A stretch of 64,000 bases of DNA, taken from positions 558,001 to 622,000 of the forward strand of contig NZ_FNUC01000003.1 in the NCBI RefSeq assembly GCF_900106035.1, given 5' to 3'. The first letter of the stretch is position 1. Each line of letters starts with the position of its first letter. This document shows, piece by piece, positions 10,349 through 18,949 of this stretch. Under the pieces are notes generated by a model, which saw nothing but the letters and a program-made list of their open reading frames with translations, did not search any database and had not been told where the DNA came from. This DNA is from Jiangella alba. Its GTDB lineage: Bacteria > Actinomycetota > Actinomycetes > Jiangellales > Jiangellaceae. The position numbers and the translations under genes were made by a program.

Positions 10349-11152
10349 TCAGCGGAACAGGGTCGCGTTCCGCACGGCCCAGTCGGCGAACGTCGTGGCG
10401 GGCCGGCCGAGCAGCTCGGCGACGGCGCCGGTGGCCTGCTGCGGGTGGTCGACGAGGTCCTTCTCGCCGTCGACGTACCACTCGGCGTACTCGCCCATGG
10501 AGACGCTGAGCTCGGTGATGGCGTCGTCGCGGCTCAGCTCGACGTACGGGACGTCGCGGCCGAGCGCGCGGCCGATGAGCGCGACCTTCTCGGCGCGGGT
10601 CAGCGTCTCGGGGCCGGTGAGGGAGTACGCCTGGCCGACGTGGCCGTCCTGGACCAGCGCGACCGCGGCCACCGCGGCGACGTCGTCCATCGCGATGGGG
10701 GCGTTGGCCGACGCCGCGTAGCCGTCGCGGACCTGGCCGGTCGTGCGGATCTGGTCGGACCACAGGGTCGCGTTCTCCATGAACTCGCCCGGCCACAGGT
10801 GTGTCCACGCGATGCCGGACGCCTCGACGTCGTCGACGATCGAGCCCCACCAGCTCTCCCGCTCGCCGGACAGGCTGACGACGTGCTGGACGCCGGCCTT
10901 GTGAGCCAGGGCGAGCACCTCGGCGGCGGTTTCGGCGTACGACGTCAGGTAGAGGCGCTCGACGCAGTCGAAGACGCCGTCCAGCGTGCCGGGCGCGCCG
11001 ACGTAGCCGGTCGCGACCTCGACGCCGACGGGCAGTGTGGCCTTGGCCGGGTTGCGGACGAGGGCGCGCACGTCCGTGGCGCCGAGGGTGAGCAGCTGGT
11101 CGACGACGAGGCGGCCGACGCTTCCGGTCGCACCGGTGACGAGGATGGTCAT
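10349..11152 (-). CDS. NmrA-like NAD(P)-binding reductase
   Basis: 267 residues from the ATG at 11152, which begins directly with the Rossmann motif (TILVTGATGSVG). The family includes atypical short-chain dehydrogenases such as NmrA and quinone reductase QorB/YtfG, often acting as redox sensors or NADPH-dependent reductases. Further in are the SLSGE and HLWPGEFMEN segments typical of this group. It follows the RelA/SpoT-domain gene on the same strand, with a palindrome (11168-11179) in the gap. A longer start at 11191 would run through that palindrome and is less likely. Confidence 0.82.
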   Translation of the reverse strand: MTILVTGATGSVGRLVVDQLLTLGATDVRALVRNPAKATLPVGVEVATGYVGAPGTLDGVFDCVERLYLTSYAETAAEVLALAHKAGVQHVVSLSGERESWWGSIVDDVEASGIAWTHLWPGEFMENATLWSDQIRTTGQVRDGYAASANAPIAMDDVAAVAAVALVQDGHVGQAYSLTGPETLTRAEKVALIGRALGRDVPYVELSRDDAITELSVSMGEYAEWYVDGEKDLVDHPQQATGAVAELLGRPATTFADWAVRNATLFR

Positions 11153-11167
11153 GCCCACAGCGTACAC

Positions 11168-11186
11168 CGTACGCGTACGTCGTACG
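11168..11186. promoter_or_regulatory. Palindromic operator candidate before the NmrA-like gene
   Basis: CGTACGCGTACG at 11168-11179 is a perfect 12-bp palindrome, and CGTACG occurs again at 11181-11186. It sits 16 bases upstream of the NmrA-like start and beside the 3' end region of nothing else, so a repressor site for that gene is the simple reading. No adjacent TetR or HxlR gene is present, so the binding protein is unknown. Confidence 0.4.
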
Positions 11187-11201
11187 CACATTGCCTGGCT
11201 C

Positions 11202-12263
11202 TCAGGCCTCCTGGCGGATCTGGCTCAGCGCCTCGGCCCAGTCCTCCGCGTACGGCGGCGAGCCCGGGCGGTCGCTGTCGTCCAGCGCCGCGATCAGCAG
11301 CAGCGTCAGCGCGTCGTCCAGCGACGCCGCCGGAGCGGCATCGAGCCGTCGGTGCACCTCCAGCACCAGCCGCAGGGCGGACCGCATGCGCGCGGTGTCG
11401 GCGATGAACGCGTCGAGGTCGGCCAGGGTGGTGAGGCCGAACCGGTTGAGCACGTCGACGAGGTCCGAACGGTCGCGACTGAGCCGCTCCTCGGAGACCG
11501 CCGCCGCGGCGTCGAAGCCGTTCGCGTGGAAGAACGCCTTCAGTTCGTCGCCGCGGCCGGTGATGCTCAGGTAGGCGCCGATCGACGAGGTGTCGACCGG
11601 GACGTCCAGGCTGCCGCGGCTCACTTCGGCGCGGTACTCGGTGTCGGTCGCGTCGCTCTGGTCGCGGAGGCTGGAGAACTGCTCGTCGGCCAGTTCGAAC
11701 AGCGCGCTGAGCCGGTAGAGCCGGCGGCGGACCGGCTCGGGGAGCGCGGCCGACTTGTACTCGACCTTGTGGCTGACCGCCGCCCAGGCATGCTGCAGCG
11801 CCGTCCGCACCTGGATCTCCGCCCGGATCGCCTGGAACGGCGCCCACTCCAGCAGGTCGCGCCGCGACGGGCCGAGTCGCACCACGTAGTGGGTGGAGCG
11901 GTAGCCGAACTGGTCCAGCGCGAGCCCGTCGATCTTGTCGGCGGAGTTCTCGTGGTCGATCTCGAACTCGCGGTCGATCAGCGCGCCGACCCGCCGAAGG
12001 TCCTCGGCGTAGTAGGTGATGACGCGCAGGCCGACGAGGTCGGTCATGGCGGCGATCGGGTCGGGGTCGTCGCGGCGTTTCCGGGTGATCTTCTCGACGA
12101 AGCTGGCGACGGTCTTGGCGCGCGACTCGATCTGCACCACCTCGATGTCCGCCGACCTCAGCACGTCCTTCAGCAGGTCCCGGAGACGGCTCGCGCACTC
12201 CTCGTACGTGTGCCGCCTGGCGGCGTACCTGGCGCCCCAGTCGTCGGCGGTCGGCTCGGCCAT
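11202..12263 (-). CDS. RelA/SpoT-domain (p)ppGpp synthetase-like protein
   Basis: 353 residues. Residues about 35-180 form a RelA/SpoT nucleotidyltransferase domain: LVGLRVITYY, FGYRSTHYVV and EIQVRTALQHAWAAVSHK match the conserved synthetase blocks, including the EIQVRT motif. There is no HD hydrolase domain and no TGS/ACT region, so it is a small alarmone synthetase-like protein with a C-terminal helical extension of about 170 residues. It would transfer pyrophosphate from ATP to GDP/GTP or a related acceptor. It is monocistronic or first before the NmrA-like gene. Some family members are inactive or use other acceptors. Confidence 0.85.
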   Translation of the reverse strand: MAEPTADDWGARYAARRHTYEECASRLRDLLKDVLRSADIEVVQIESRAKTVASFVEKITRKRRDDPDPIAAMTDLVGLRVITYYAEDLRRVGALIDREFEIDHENSADKIDGLALDQFGYRSTHYVVRLGPSRRDLLEWAPFQAIRAEIQVRTALQHAWAAVSHKVEYKSAALPEPVRRRLYRLSALFELADEQFSSLRDQSDATDTEYRAEVSRGSLDVPVDTSSIGAYLSITGRGDELKAFFHANGFDAAAAVSEERLSRDRSDLVDVLNRFGLTTLADLDAFIADTARMRSALRLVLEVHRRLDAAPAASLDDALTLLLIAALDDSDRPGSPPYAEDWAEALSQIRQEA

Positions 12264-12323
12264 CGGCCCTCACGTCCCTCGTCGCGGCGGCGGGTGCGCC
12301 TGCGAGGGTACGTCAGCTCCGCA

Positions 12324-12782
12324 TCAGTCGGTGAGATGGCCGCCCAGATCGGCGACGGCGTGCAGCACGATGCTCGTCGACGTGCGCTGGGCGCCGCCGT
12401 GCGCCGTCAGCTCGCGCAGCTCGTCGTCGAGCCCGGACACGTCGCGGCAGGCCAGGTGCACGACGTAGTCGGCGTCGCCGGCCAGTTGCCAGGCCGCCGT
12501 CACCGCCGGCCGGCCGCCGAGCCACTTCTCGAAGATCGGCCGCTCGGTCTCCGGCGCCAGCTCGACCCGCACCACCGCCTGCACCGGCCGCCCGACGGCG
12601 TCGAGGTCGAGCTGGGCGCGGAAGCCGGCGATGATGCCGGCCTCCTCCAGCCGCCGGACCCGCACCGACATCGCCGACACGCTCAGCCCGGCCCGCCGCG
12701 CGAGGACGTGCAGCGGCGAGCGGCCGATCCGCAGCAGCTGGCCCAGGATCACCCGGTCGACGGCGTCCAGCTCACGCGGCAT
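12324..12782 (-). CDS. Lrp/AsnC family transcriptional regulator
   Basis: 152 residues. The N-terminal helix-turn-helix (DAVDRVILGQLLRIGR through SVSAMSVRVRRLEEAGII) is followed by the RAM ligand-binding/oligomerisation domain (VRVELAPETE to the end). Family members form octamers that respond to amino acids. The start lies inside the 3' end of the upstream SAV_915-like gene (11-base overlap), so the two are probably translated from one mRNA. Target and ligand are unknown. Confidence 0.88.
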   Translation of the reverse strand: MPRELDAVDRVILGQLLRIGRSPLHVLARRAGLSVSAMSVRVRRLEEAGIIAGFRAQLDLDAVGRPVQAVVRVELAPETERPIFEKWLGGRPAVTAAWQLAGDADYVVHLACRDVSGLDDELRELTAHGGAQRTSTSIVLHAVADLGGHLTD

Positions 12783-13041
12783 GACGGGTTCCCGTCAGGG
12801 GAGCCGCGACGAGGACCGGGTCGACCCGGATGCCGGTGACGCCGAGCGGGGCGAGCAGCGCGCGCTGGGCGGCGAGGCTGAGCCGGGTCCACGGCTGCGC
12901 ACGGCCCATGGCGGCGGCGAGCGCCTCGGCGCTGGTGAAGGCCAGGCCGACGCGGCCGCCCTCGGGGAGCCGAGCGGTGACGACGGCCAGCCAGGGCGAC
13001 GTCGAGCGGACGGGGACGAACAACGGCTGTGAGTGCTCCAT
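12772..13041 (-). CDS. SAV_915-like/SseB-type small protein
   Basis: 89 residues from the ATG at 13041. Features such as FVPVRSTSPWLAVVTARLPEG, GLAFTSAEALAAAMG and the C-terminal DPV match the small SAV_915-like proteins widespread in actinomycetes; their role is unknown. It is the first gene of a two-gene unit with the Lrp/AsnC regulator. Longer upstream starts exist in frame but would run into low-quality reading frame with no support. Confidence 0.65.
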   Translation of the reverse strand: MEHSQPLFVPVRSTSPWLAVVTARLPEGGRVGLAFTSAEALAAAMGRAQPWTRLSLAAQRALLAPLGVTGIRVDPVLVAAPLTGTRHAA

Positions 13042-13169
13042 GCCGGCGACGCTAGGGTCGCGAAGGCCGCCCATGGCCGCATCTTCACGCGTTCTACACG
13101 CTCGCGGCCGCAATTCTGACGTCCACTTGACGGTCCGAGGGGTTGGATGTGTCCGGGGAGCCTGCGACG

Positions 13170-13841
13170 ATGATCGTCGTGACCCCGACACGCGCCCGTC
13201 GGCCGTCCTCCGCTCAGCTCGACCGCGCCCGCTCGGCCGCGCTGGGCGCCCTCGAGGACCCTGCCGCCGTGCAGAACCTCCGGCTCTTCTACGACCGCGA
13301 CTCCAACCACGCCGGCCGCAGCTTCCTCGCGGTCGGACCGGTGGAGTACGACTCCATCACCGCCGCCGACCTCTACGCCACGTCGCTGCTGGGCATCAGC
13401 GTCGGGCCGCGGGCCGGGCGGCAGCTGCTGCAGGGCGGCCCGCACCGCAACGACGTCCTCAAGGCATTACGCATGGTGCCGGTCGAGACCGACCTCGCCG
13501 ACGCCGACGACACCGTCCTCGACGCCGCCGAGCACCTGCACCTGCAACTCAAGAACGCCCTCGGCGGCAACAAGTGGGTCGCGGCGTCGAAGCTGTGCGC
13601 CCGCAAGCGGCCCCGCCTGTTCCCCGTCCGCGACTCCCTCGTCACCCGCGGCCTCCTCGGCGTCGGCGAGGACCGCCGCGTCGACTGGCTGGTCTACCAG
13701 CACCTCGTCACCGACACCGAGGTGCGGCGGCTGCTCGAGAAGGTCACCGCCGAGTCCGCGGTCCGCGAGTCCGACCTGCTCGACCCGCCGCTGCGCATCC
13801 TCGACGTCGTGCTCTGGATGCACGTCAAGACGTCCGCGTAG
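13170..13841 (+). CDS. DUF6308 family protein
   Basis: 223 residues from ATG 13170, which has GGGAG 9 bases upstream; a TTG at 13143 is possible. The pattern YDSITAADLYATSLLGI, WVAASKLCARKRPRLFPVRDS and VTRGLL matches the actinobacterial DUF6308 family, which I recall as uncharacterised. The block ARKRPRLFPVRD is the most conserved-looking part. Soluble, no signal. Its 3' end overlaps the 3' end of the convergent MarR gene by 17 bases. Confidence 0.7.
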   Translation: MIVVTPTRARRPSSAQLDRARSAALGALEDPAAVQNLRLFYDRDSNHAGRSFLAVGPVEYDSITAADLYATSLLGISVGPRAGRQLLQGGPHRNDVLKALRMVPVETDLADADDTVLDAAEHLHLQLKNALGGNKWVAASKLCARKRPRLFPVRDSLVTRGLLGVGEDRRVDWLVYQHLVTDTEVRRLLEKVTAESAVRESDLLDPPLRILDVVLWMHVKTSA

Positions 13842-14295
13842 GAGTGTCCGGCGCCTCGGCGCGCAGCAGCCCCTCGGTGGTGGCCTCCGCCGCGCGGGCG
13901 AAGTCGCGCAGCGCCCGCAGCCCGGCGTCGTCGAAGCCGCCGAGCGCCTGACGCAGCTGCTCGTTGAGCGGGCCGTAGTGCCGGGCGACCTCGTCCAGCG
14001 CCTCGGGCCGGGCCGTGACGATGACCCGGCGCCGGTCGGCCGCATCCGGTGAGCGCGTCACCAGCTCCGCCACGACCAGGCGCTCCACCATCCGCGAGGC
14101 GGCGCCCGTGGTGAGCCCGATCTGCCGCCCGAGCTCGCCCGGCGTCAGGCTGCCCTCGGTGCTCAGCACGAACAGCGCCTGCAGGTCCGACGACGACACC
14201 CCCAGCCGCGCGGCCACCAGGTCGTTGAACTGCTGGGCGCGCACCAGCCAGCCGGGTAGCGCGCCGATGACCTCGTTCAGCAGGTCGTCCCGCAT
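13825..14295 (-). CDS. MarR family regulator of the adjacent exporter
   Basis: 156 residues from ATG 14295, with a GGAAGG-type ribosome site upstream. The winged helix is seen in SSSDLQALFVLSTEG, TPGELGRQIGLTTGAASRMVERLV and DRRRVIVTA. It is divergent from an MFS drug exporter with about 80 bases between the starts, the classical arrangement of a repressor controlling itself and an efflux pump. The gap contains AT-rich sequence around 14336-14365 with ATGCAT at 14347-14352, a reasonable operator location. Confidence 0.88.
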   Translation of the reverse strand: MRDDLLNEVIGALPGWLVRAQQFNDLVAARLGVSSSDLQALFVLSTEGSLTPGELGRQIGLTTGAASRMVERLVVAELVTRSPDAADRRRVIVTARPEALDEVARHYGPLNEQLRQALGGFDDAGLRALRDFARAAEATTEGLLRAEAPDTPTRTS

Positions 14296-14375
14296 GCCGC
14301 CCCTTCCCTCTCGCTTGCATCCGTGTGGCGGCCAGTTTACTGTCTCATGCATTAGTTGTGTGACGCAGAGGCTGT

Positions 14376-15824
14376 GTGGAGCAGAGATCGAGTGAGACGA
14401 AGACAGCCGGGCTGCCGGCTGCGGTGTGGGTGGGCCTGGCCGTCGTGCTGACGGCGGAGTTCATGGACCTCGTGGACGCCACGATCGTCACGGTCGCGCT
14501 GCCGTCGATGGCCGCCGACCTGGGCATGACGCCCGCGCAGGTGCAGTGGACGCTGGCCGGCTACACCCTCGCGATGGGCGCGGGCCTGATCACCGGCGGC
14601 CGGGTCGGCGACCTGTACGGACGCCGCCGGGTGTTCCTGGCCGGTCTCGCGGCCGGGACGCTGTTCGCCGCGCTGGCCGCCCTGGCGCCGAACCCGGGCT
14701 GGCTGATGGTCAGCCGCATCCTCACCGGCGTGGCGGCCTCGTTCACCATTCCGCTGGTGATCGGGATGATCCGGTCCACCTTCCCGGAGCGGTACCGGCC
14801 CGCGGCGCTCGGCGTGTACGGCGCGACGCTGGGGCTGGCCGCGGTCGTCGGGCCGATCCTCGGCGGAGCGCTCGTGGACGGCGACCTGTGGGGGCTGGGC
14901 TGGCGCGCGGTGTTCTGGGTGAACGTGCCGATCGGCGTGGTGGCGCTGGTGGTCGGGTGGCGGACGCTGGCCGAGTCGCGCGACCCCGGCTCCGCCCGGC
15001 TGGACGTCCCCGGCGCCGTCCTGGCGACCGCGGCGACGGTGCTGGTGCTGCTGCCGCTGGTGCAGGGGCCCGAGCTGGACTGGCCCGCCTGGACCGTCGC
15101 CTGCCTCGTCGCCGCGCCGCTGGTGGTCGCGGTGCTGGTGTGGCGGCAGCGCCGGGTCCAGGCCCGCGGCGGCGACCCGCTGATCGAGCCGGCGCTGTTC
15201 GCCCGGCGCGGGTTCAGCGCCGGCGTGGTCGTCGCGGTGCTGTTCTTCGGCGCCATCGGCTCGTACTTCCTGCTGCTGGTGCTCTACCTGCAGAACGGCA
15301 CCGGGCGGACGGCGTGGGAGACCGGGCTGGTGCTGCTGCCGTACGCGATCGGCTCCTTCATCACGTCGGCGTTGTCGGTGCAGCTGGCGGCCAAGGCCGG
15401 GCGGGCGCTGCTGATGACCGGCGCGGTCAGCCTGGCGGCGGCACAGGTGCTGCTGCTGGTGCTGCTGAACGACACGGCCGACCTCGGCTACTGGGCGCTG
15501 GCCTGGCCGCTCTTCCTCGGCGGCCTCGGTCTCGGCCTCGCGGCGCCGCCGCTCATCGGCATCATCATCGCCGCCGTTGACGAGCACCGCGCCGGCTCCG
15601 CCGCCGGCGTCCTGACGACCTTCAGCCAGGTCGGCAACGCCCTCGGCGTTGCCGTCCTCGGCACCGTCTTCTTCTCCACCCTGGACGACGCGGCCGGCCT
15701 CGACGTCGTCACCGCCCACGCCGACGCGCTGTCGGCGGCGCTGCCCTGGCAGATCGGGGCGTACGTGCTCGCCGCGGCGCTGATGACCCTGCTGCCCAGC
15801 CGGTCCCGTGCGGAGGAGCATTGA
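14376..15824 (+). CDS. MFS drug exporter, DHA2 (EmrB/QacA) type
   Basis: 482 residues from a GTG start, about 14 membrane segments. Motif A GRVGDLYGRRRVF lies in the loop between helices 2 and 3, and the DHA2-type segment EFMDLVDATIVTVALPSMAADLG starts the first helix (motif D1). Proton-driven export of drugs or toxic metabolites across the cytoplasmic membrane. Control is probably by the divergent MarR protein. The ATG-like initiation region is short (no strong Shine-Dalgarno, AGAG at 14366-14369). Confidence 0.9.
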   Translation: MEQRSSETKTAGLPAAVWVGLAVVLTAEFMDLVDATIVTVALPSMAADLGMTPAQVQWTLAGYTLAMGAGLITGGRVGDLYGRRRVFLAGLAAGTLFAALAALAPNPGWLMVSRILTGVAASFTIPLVIGMIRSTFPERYRPAALGVYGATLGLAAVVGPILGGALVDGDLWGLGWRAVFWVNVPIGVVALVVGWRTLAESRDPGSARLDVPGAVLATAATVLVLLPLVQGPELDWPAWTVACLVAAPLVVAVLVWRQRRVQARGGDPLIEPALFARRGFSAGVVVAVLFFGAIGSYFLLLVLYLQNGTGRTAWETGLVLLPYAIGSFITSALSVQLAAKAGRALLMTGAVSLAAAQVLLLVLLNDTADLGYWALAWPLFLGGLGLGLAAPPLIGIIIAAVDEHRAGSAAGVLTTFSQVGNALGVAVLGTVFFSTLDDAAGLDVVTAHADALSAALPWQIGAYVLAAALMTLLPSRSRAEEH

Positions 15825-15833
15825 GGTGGCTCG

Positions 15834-15916
15834 TGCGGGAGGGGGGACTTGAACCCCCACGTCCGAGGACACCAGAACCTAAATCTGGCGCGTCTGCCTG
15901 ATTCCGCCACTCCCGC
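15834..15916 (-). tRNA. tRNA-Leu (anticodon UAG)
   Basis: Class II tRNA with a long variable arm. The acceptor GCGGGAG pairs with CTCCCGC, the anticodon stem CCAGA/TCTGG encloses TTTAGGT with anticodon TAG, and the T arm GGGGG-TTCAAGT-CCCCC is perfect. Discriminator A. The 3' CCA is not encoded. It reads CUA codons (and other CUN by wobble). Confidence 0.96.
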
Positions 15917-15928
15917 GCACGGCCAATC

Positions 15929-17713
15929 CTAGGGGAGCGACCAGGTCATGCCGATGGGCTGCATGCGCTGTCCGATCACCGTCGCCGAGCCGTCGGTGTC
16001 GACGGAGAGGATGAAGGTGGCGTTCTGGGAGATCTCGGCCTGCGAGATCTGCGACCCGCCGGGGATGGTGCCCAGGCCGGCCGCCTCGATGACCACCGAG
16101 TAGCCGGGGTTCACCGTCACCGACTGGGTGCAGCTGATCGAGGCCAGGGCGACGGCGCCGTACTCGGTCTGCAGCCAGTGCGTCTGGCCGGCGTTCTCGA
16201 CGGCGCAGCTGCGGGTGGCGGTGCCGAACTCCGGCGGCGCGGTGCCGAGCTGCAGGCCGTGCGCCGGCAGGTTGGTGAGGCCGTCGGCGAAGGTGAGGTC
16301 GATGCCCTCGGGCTCCTCGCCGGTCTCGCCGTAGGCCCGCAGCGCCTCCAGCACCTCGTCGCCGCGGCGGGTGGCGTCGTCGTCGGCGACGACGGCGGCG
16401 CCGTCGGCCGTGAGCGGCGCGGTGACGGAGGTGCCCTCGGCGGGGTGGACGGCGAGGCTGGCCAGCCACGGCGACGCGGCGTCCTCGCGGGTGAGCAGGA
16501 ACCACGAGGGCGCGCCGCCGGCGGACGACTGGCCGGTGACGACGGCCCACATCGGGTACTCGTCGACCTGCGGCGACAGCACGACGGACGGGGTGACGGC
16601 GGACGGCAGGCCCTCCGGCGCGGCGCCGGTGGCCTGCCGCTCCTCGGCGGCGAACTGCGACGTCGCCAGCAGCGTGCCGCCCTCGACGTCGGCCAGCGGG
16701 GCGTCGCCGGCTCCGGTCGCCGCCGCGCCGACGACCTCGTTGTACTGCTCGAAGAACCCCTCGGCGCGGTCGGACGTGATGGCCGGGATCAGCGCGTCGC
16801 GCGCACCCTCGTCGACCTCGCCGGGCACCTGGGCGCAGGCCGTCACCAGCCCGGTCAGCCCGAGCACGACGGCGATGCGGGCGGACGGCTTCGGCGGCGG
16901 CGCGGGCGCCGGGGGCGGCGGGGTGCGCTCGGGCAGCGGCCGCTTCGGCAGCGGCGTGACGGTCGCGACCTTCTCCTTCGCCGGCTCGGGCTGCTCGCCC
17001 GGCTCGCCCGGCTCGCCCGGCTCGTCCGGCGGCGGCTTCGGGGCCTCGTCCTCGTCCTTGTCCGGGACGGCGCGCAGCGCACGCTCCCGCTTGCGCCGTC
17101 GCCGCCGCAGCCAGATCAGCAGCACGCCGGCGCCGATCAGCAGCAGCCCGCCCACGCCCACCAGCACGCCGGTGACGAAGATGCCGTCGACCTCGATGCC
17201 CAGGCTCAGCTCGGCGTCCAGCGGCTCGCCCGACGCCGACGGCGACATGACGACGACCCGCACCGGCTCGTCCGTCAGCTCGAACGACACGCCGCGCCAG
17301 CCGGACCCGGACGCGCTGGACTCCCACCAGTCGAGGTCGCCGGGCGGCGCCGCCGGAGCCGGCGAACCGTCCTCCGCCGACGTCGTCACCTCGCCGCGCA
17401 GGTCCGCCGCCGTCACCGCCTGCTGCCCCACGCCGTCGAGGTAGGAATCGACATGGATGCGGTGCCCCACGCCCACGAACACGTCGCTGTCGTCGGCCAT
17501 CCGCGCGCTGACGTGCAGCACCGGGCCGGTGACCGTCGCGAGGCCCACCGCGGTGGCCGCGACGGAGCCCTCGCCGCCGACGTCGGCCCGCGCGTACTCG
17601 ACGGTGTCGTCGGGACCGACGTACACGGCGGTCGCGGCGCCGGCCAGCAGCAGCGGCGTGCCGAGGACGATCAGCGCGACGGCGAGGGCGGTGCGCAGGC
17701 GGGCACGTGTCAC
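15929..17713 (-). CDS. Large two-part membrane protein, unknown
   Basis: 594 residues, GTG start overlapping the bcp stop (GTGA). An N-terminal signal/TM segment (about residues 7-30) is followed by an extracytoplasmic beta-rich domain, a second TM near 165-190 (VGVGGLLLIGAGVLLIWLRRR), a cytoplasmic Pro/Glu-rich linker (EPGEPGEPGE), a third TM ending in VTACAQVPGEV, and a second extracytoplasmic domain of about 300 residues. The TAC sequence looks like a lipobox but lies in the middle of the chain. It resembles conserved actinobacterial membrane proteins of unknown function, possibly DUF8094-like, an uncertain recollection. Confidence 0.6.
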   Translation of the reverse strand: MTRARLRTALAVALIVLGTPLLLAGAATAVYVGPDDTVEYARADVGGEGSVAATAVGLATVTGPVLHVSARMADDSDVFVGVGHRIHVDSYLDGVGQQAVTAADLRGEVTTSAEDGSPAPAAPPGDLDWWESSASGSGWRGVSFELTDEPVRVVVMSPSASGEPLDAELSLGIEVDGIFVTGVLVGVGGLLLIGAGVLLIWLRRRRRKRERALRAVPDKDEDEAPKPPPDEPGEPGEPGEQPEPAKEKVATVTPLPKRPLPERTPPPPAPAPPPKPSARIAVVLGLTGLVTACAQVPGEVDEGARDALIPAITSDRAEGFFEQYNEVVGAAATGAGDAPLADVEGGTLLATSQFAAEERQATGAAPEGLPSAVTPSVVLSPQVDEYPMWAVVTGQSSAGGAPSWFLLTREDAASPWLASLAVHPAEGTSVTAPLTADGAAVVADDDATRRGDEVLEALRAYGETGEEPEGIDLTFADGLTNLPAHGLQLGTAPPEFGTATRSCAVENAGQTHWLQTEYGAVALASISCTQSVTVNPGYSVVIEAAGLGTIPGGSQISQAEISQNATFILSVDTDGSATVIGQRMQPIGMTWSLP

Positions 17714-18195
17714 GCCGCGTCGAGCCCCAGGTCGCGCCGGAGCTTGGCGACGTGCCCCGTCGCCTTGACGTTGTACATGGCCTTCTCGACCTTGCGGTCG
17801 GCGTCGATGACGAACGTCGACCGGATGACGCCCTGCACGACCTTGCCGTACAGCTTCTTCTCACCGAACGCGCCGTACGCCTCGAGCGTCGAGCGGTCGA
17901 CGTCGGAGAGCAGCGGGAAGGTGAGGTGGTCGCGCTCGCGGAACGTCGCCAGCTTGGCCGGCGCGTCGGGCGAGACCCCTAGGACGGCGTACCCGGCGCC
18001 CTGCAGCGACGCGAGGTTGTCGCGGAAGTCGCAGGCCTGCGTGGTGCACCCCGGAGTCATGGCGGCGGGGTAGAAGTAGACGACGACCCGCTGCCCCCGG
18101 TAGTCGGCGAGGGAGACGGGCTTGCCGTCGGCGTCGGGGAGCGTGAACTCGGGCGCGGCGTCGCCCGGGGAGAGTCGCGAGTCAGTCACGTTCAC
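17710..18195 (-). CDS. bcp: Thioredoxin-dependent peroxiredoxin (Bcp/PrxQ)
   Basis: 161 residues. The active site is PAAMTPGCTTQACDFRD, giving the Prx Thr/Cys pair and the resolving Cys five residues later, typical of the BCP/PrxQ class. GVSPDAPAKLATFRE and FPLLSDVDRSTLEAYG are also characteristic. It reduces hydrogen and organic peroxides in the cytoplasm using thioredoxin. It is followed by the large membrane protein gene with a 4-base overlap; a functional link is not obvious. An alternative GTG start lies two codons in. Confidence 0.93.
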   Translation of the reverse strand: MNVTDSRLSPGDAAPEFTLPDADGKPVSLADYRGQRVVVYFYPAAMTPGCTTQACDFRDNLASLQGAGYAVLGVSPDAPAKLATFRERDHLTFPLLSDVDRSTLEAYGAFGEKKLYGKVVQGVIRSTFVIDADRKVEKAMYNVKATGHVAKLRRDLGLDAA

Positions 18196-18239
18196 ACCGT
18201 ATCCATACGGCTGGGCGGCCGCATCGGTACGGTAGATCC

Positions 18240-18575
18240 GTGTCCGCCGCGGATCAGAGACCGACCGAGCCCATGCTGCCGGCCTCGCGCCAGCCGATGC
18301 CCATGGCGCCCGAGGTGCAGGCCGAGCTGGCCAAACGCGGCCGCAGCATCCGCCAGATCGAGTCCGACATCCAGGCTCGCACCGACCGGCTCTCCGCCAA
18401 CGTCGACGAGCTGACCGCGCGGCTGGCGCCGTCCCGGCTGGTCAAGGAGTCGACGGCGGGCCTGCGGGCGCGGCTGACGACGCCCGAGGGCAGCCCGCGG
18501 CTGGAGGTACTCGGCGCGGTGGCCGGTGCGGCGCTCGTGGTCGGGCTGCTGCTGTGGCGGGCACGGCGGCGCTGA
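18240..18575 (+). CDS. DUF3618 family membrane-anchored protein
   Basis: 111 residues from GTG 18240. A helical segment (EVQAELAKRGRSIRQIESDI, RLSANVDELTARLAP) precedes a C-terminal TM (VLGAVAGAALVVGLLLWRARRR), the typical DUF3618 pattern. In actinobacteria these proteins often accompany phage-shock-like or membrane stress proteins; here the neighbours are Bcp (divergent) and a GroES-like gene. TACGGT just upstream suggests a -10 close to the start, so leaderless translation is possible. Confidence 0.72.
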   Translation: MSAADQRPTEPMLPASRQPMPMAPEVQAELAKRGRSIRQIESDIQARTDRLSANVDELTARLAPSRLVKESTAGLRARLTTPEGSPRLEVLGAVAGAALVVGLLLWRARRR

Positions 18576-18606
18576 CCACCGCCGTCCGGACGTACTCTCT
18601 ACTGTT

Positions 18607-18939
18607 GTGACCACCCAGGACCCCGACAAGCTGCCCATCCGCATGCTGCACGACCGCGTGCTGGTCTCGCTGGACGGCGAGGACGGCGAGCGCCGCTCGT
18701 CCGCCGGCATCGTCATCCCGGCCACGGCCGCCATGGGCCGCCGGCTGGCGTGGGCCCGGGTCGTCGCGGTCGGCGCGAACGTGCGCACCGTCGAGGCCGG
18801 CGACCGCGTGCTGTTCGACCCCGAGGACAAGGCCGAGGTCGAGGTGCGCAGCGAGACCTACGTGCTGCTGCGCGAGCGCGACCTGCACGCCGTCGCGTCC
18901 GAGCGGATCGGCGACGGCCAGACCGGCCTCTACCTGTAG
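18607..18939 (+). CDS. GroES-like co-chaperonin-type protein
   Basis: 110 residues from GTG 18607. The fold pattern MLHDRVLVSLDGED, SSAGIVIPATAAMGRRLAWARVVAVG, EAGDRVLFDPEDKAEVEV and YVLLRERDLHAV is that of GroES, but the mobile loop is shorter and lacks the usual GGI tip. It is not next to groEL, so it is likely one of the extra GroES-like proteins found in actinomycetes. Upstream is the DUF3618 gene (31 bases). Confidence 0.8.
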   Translation: MTTQDPDKLPIRMLHDRVLVSLDGEDGERRSSAGIVIPATAAMGRRLAWARVVAVGANVRTVEAGDRVLFDPEDKAEVEVRSETYVLLRERDLHAVASERIGDGQTGLYL

Positions 18940-18949
18940 CGGCCCGGCC

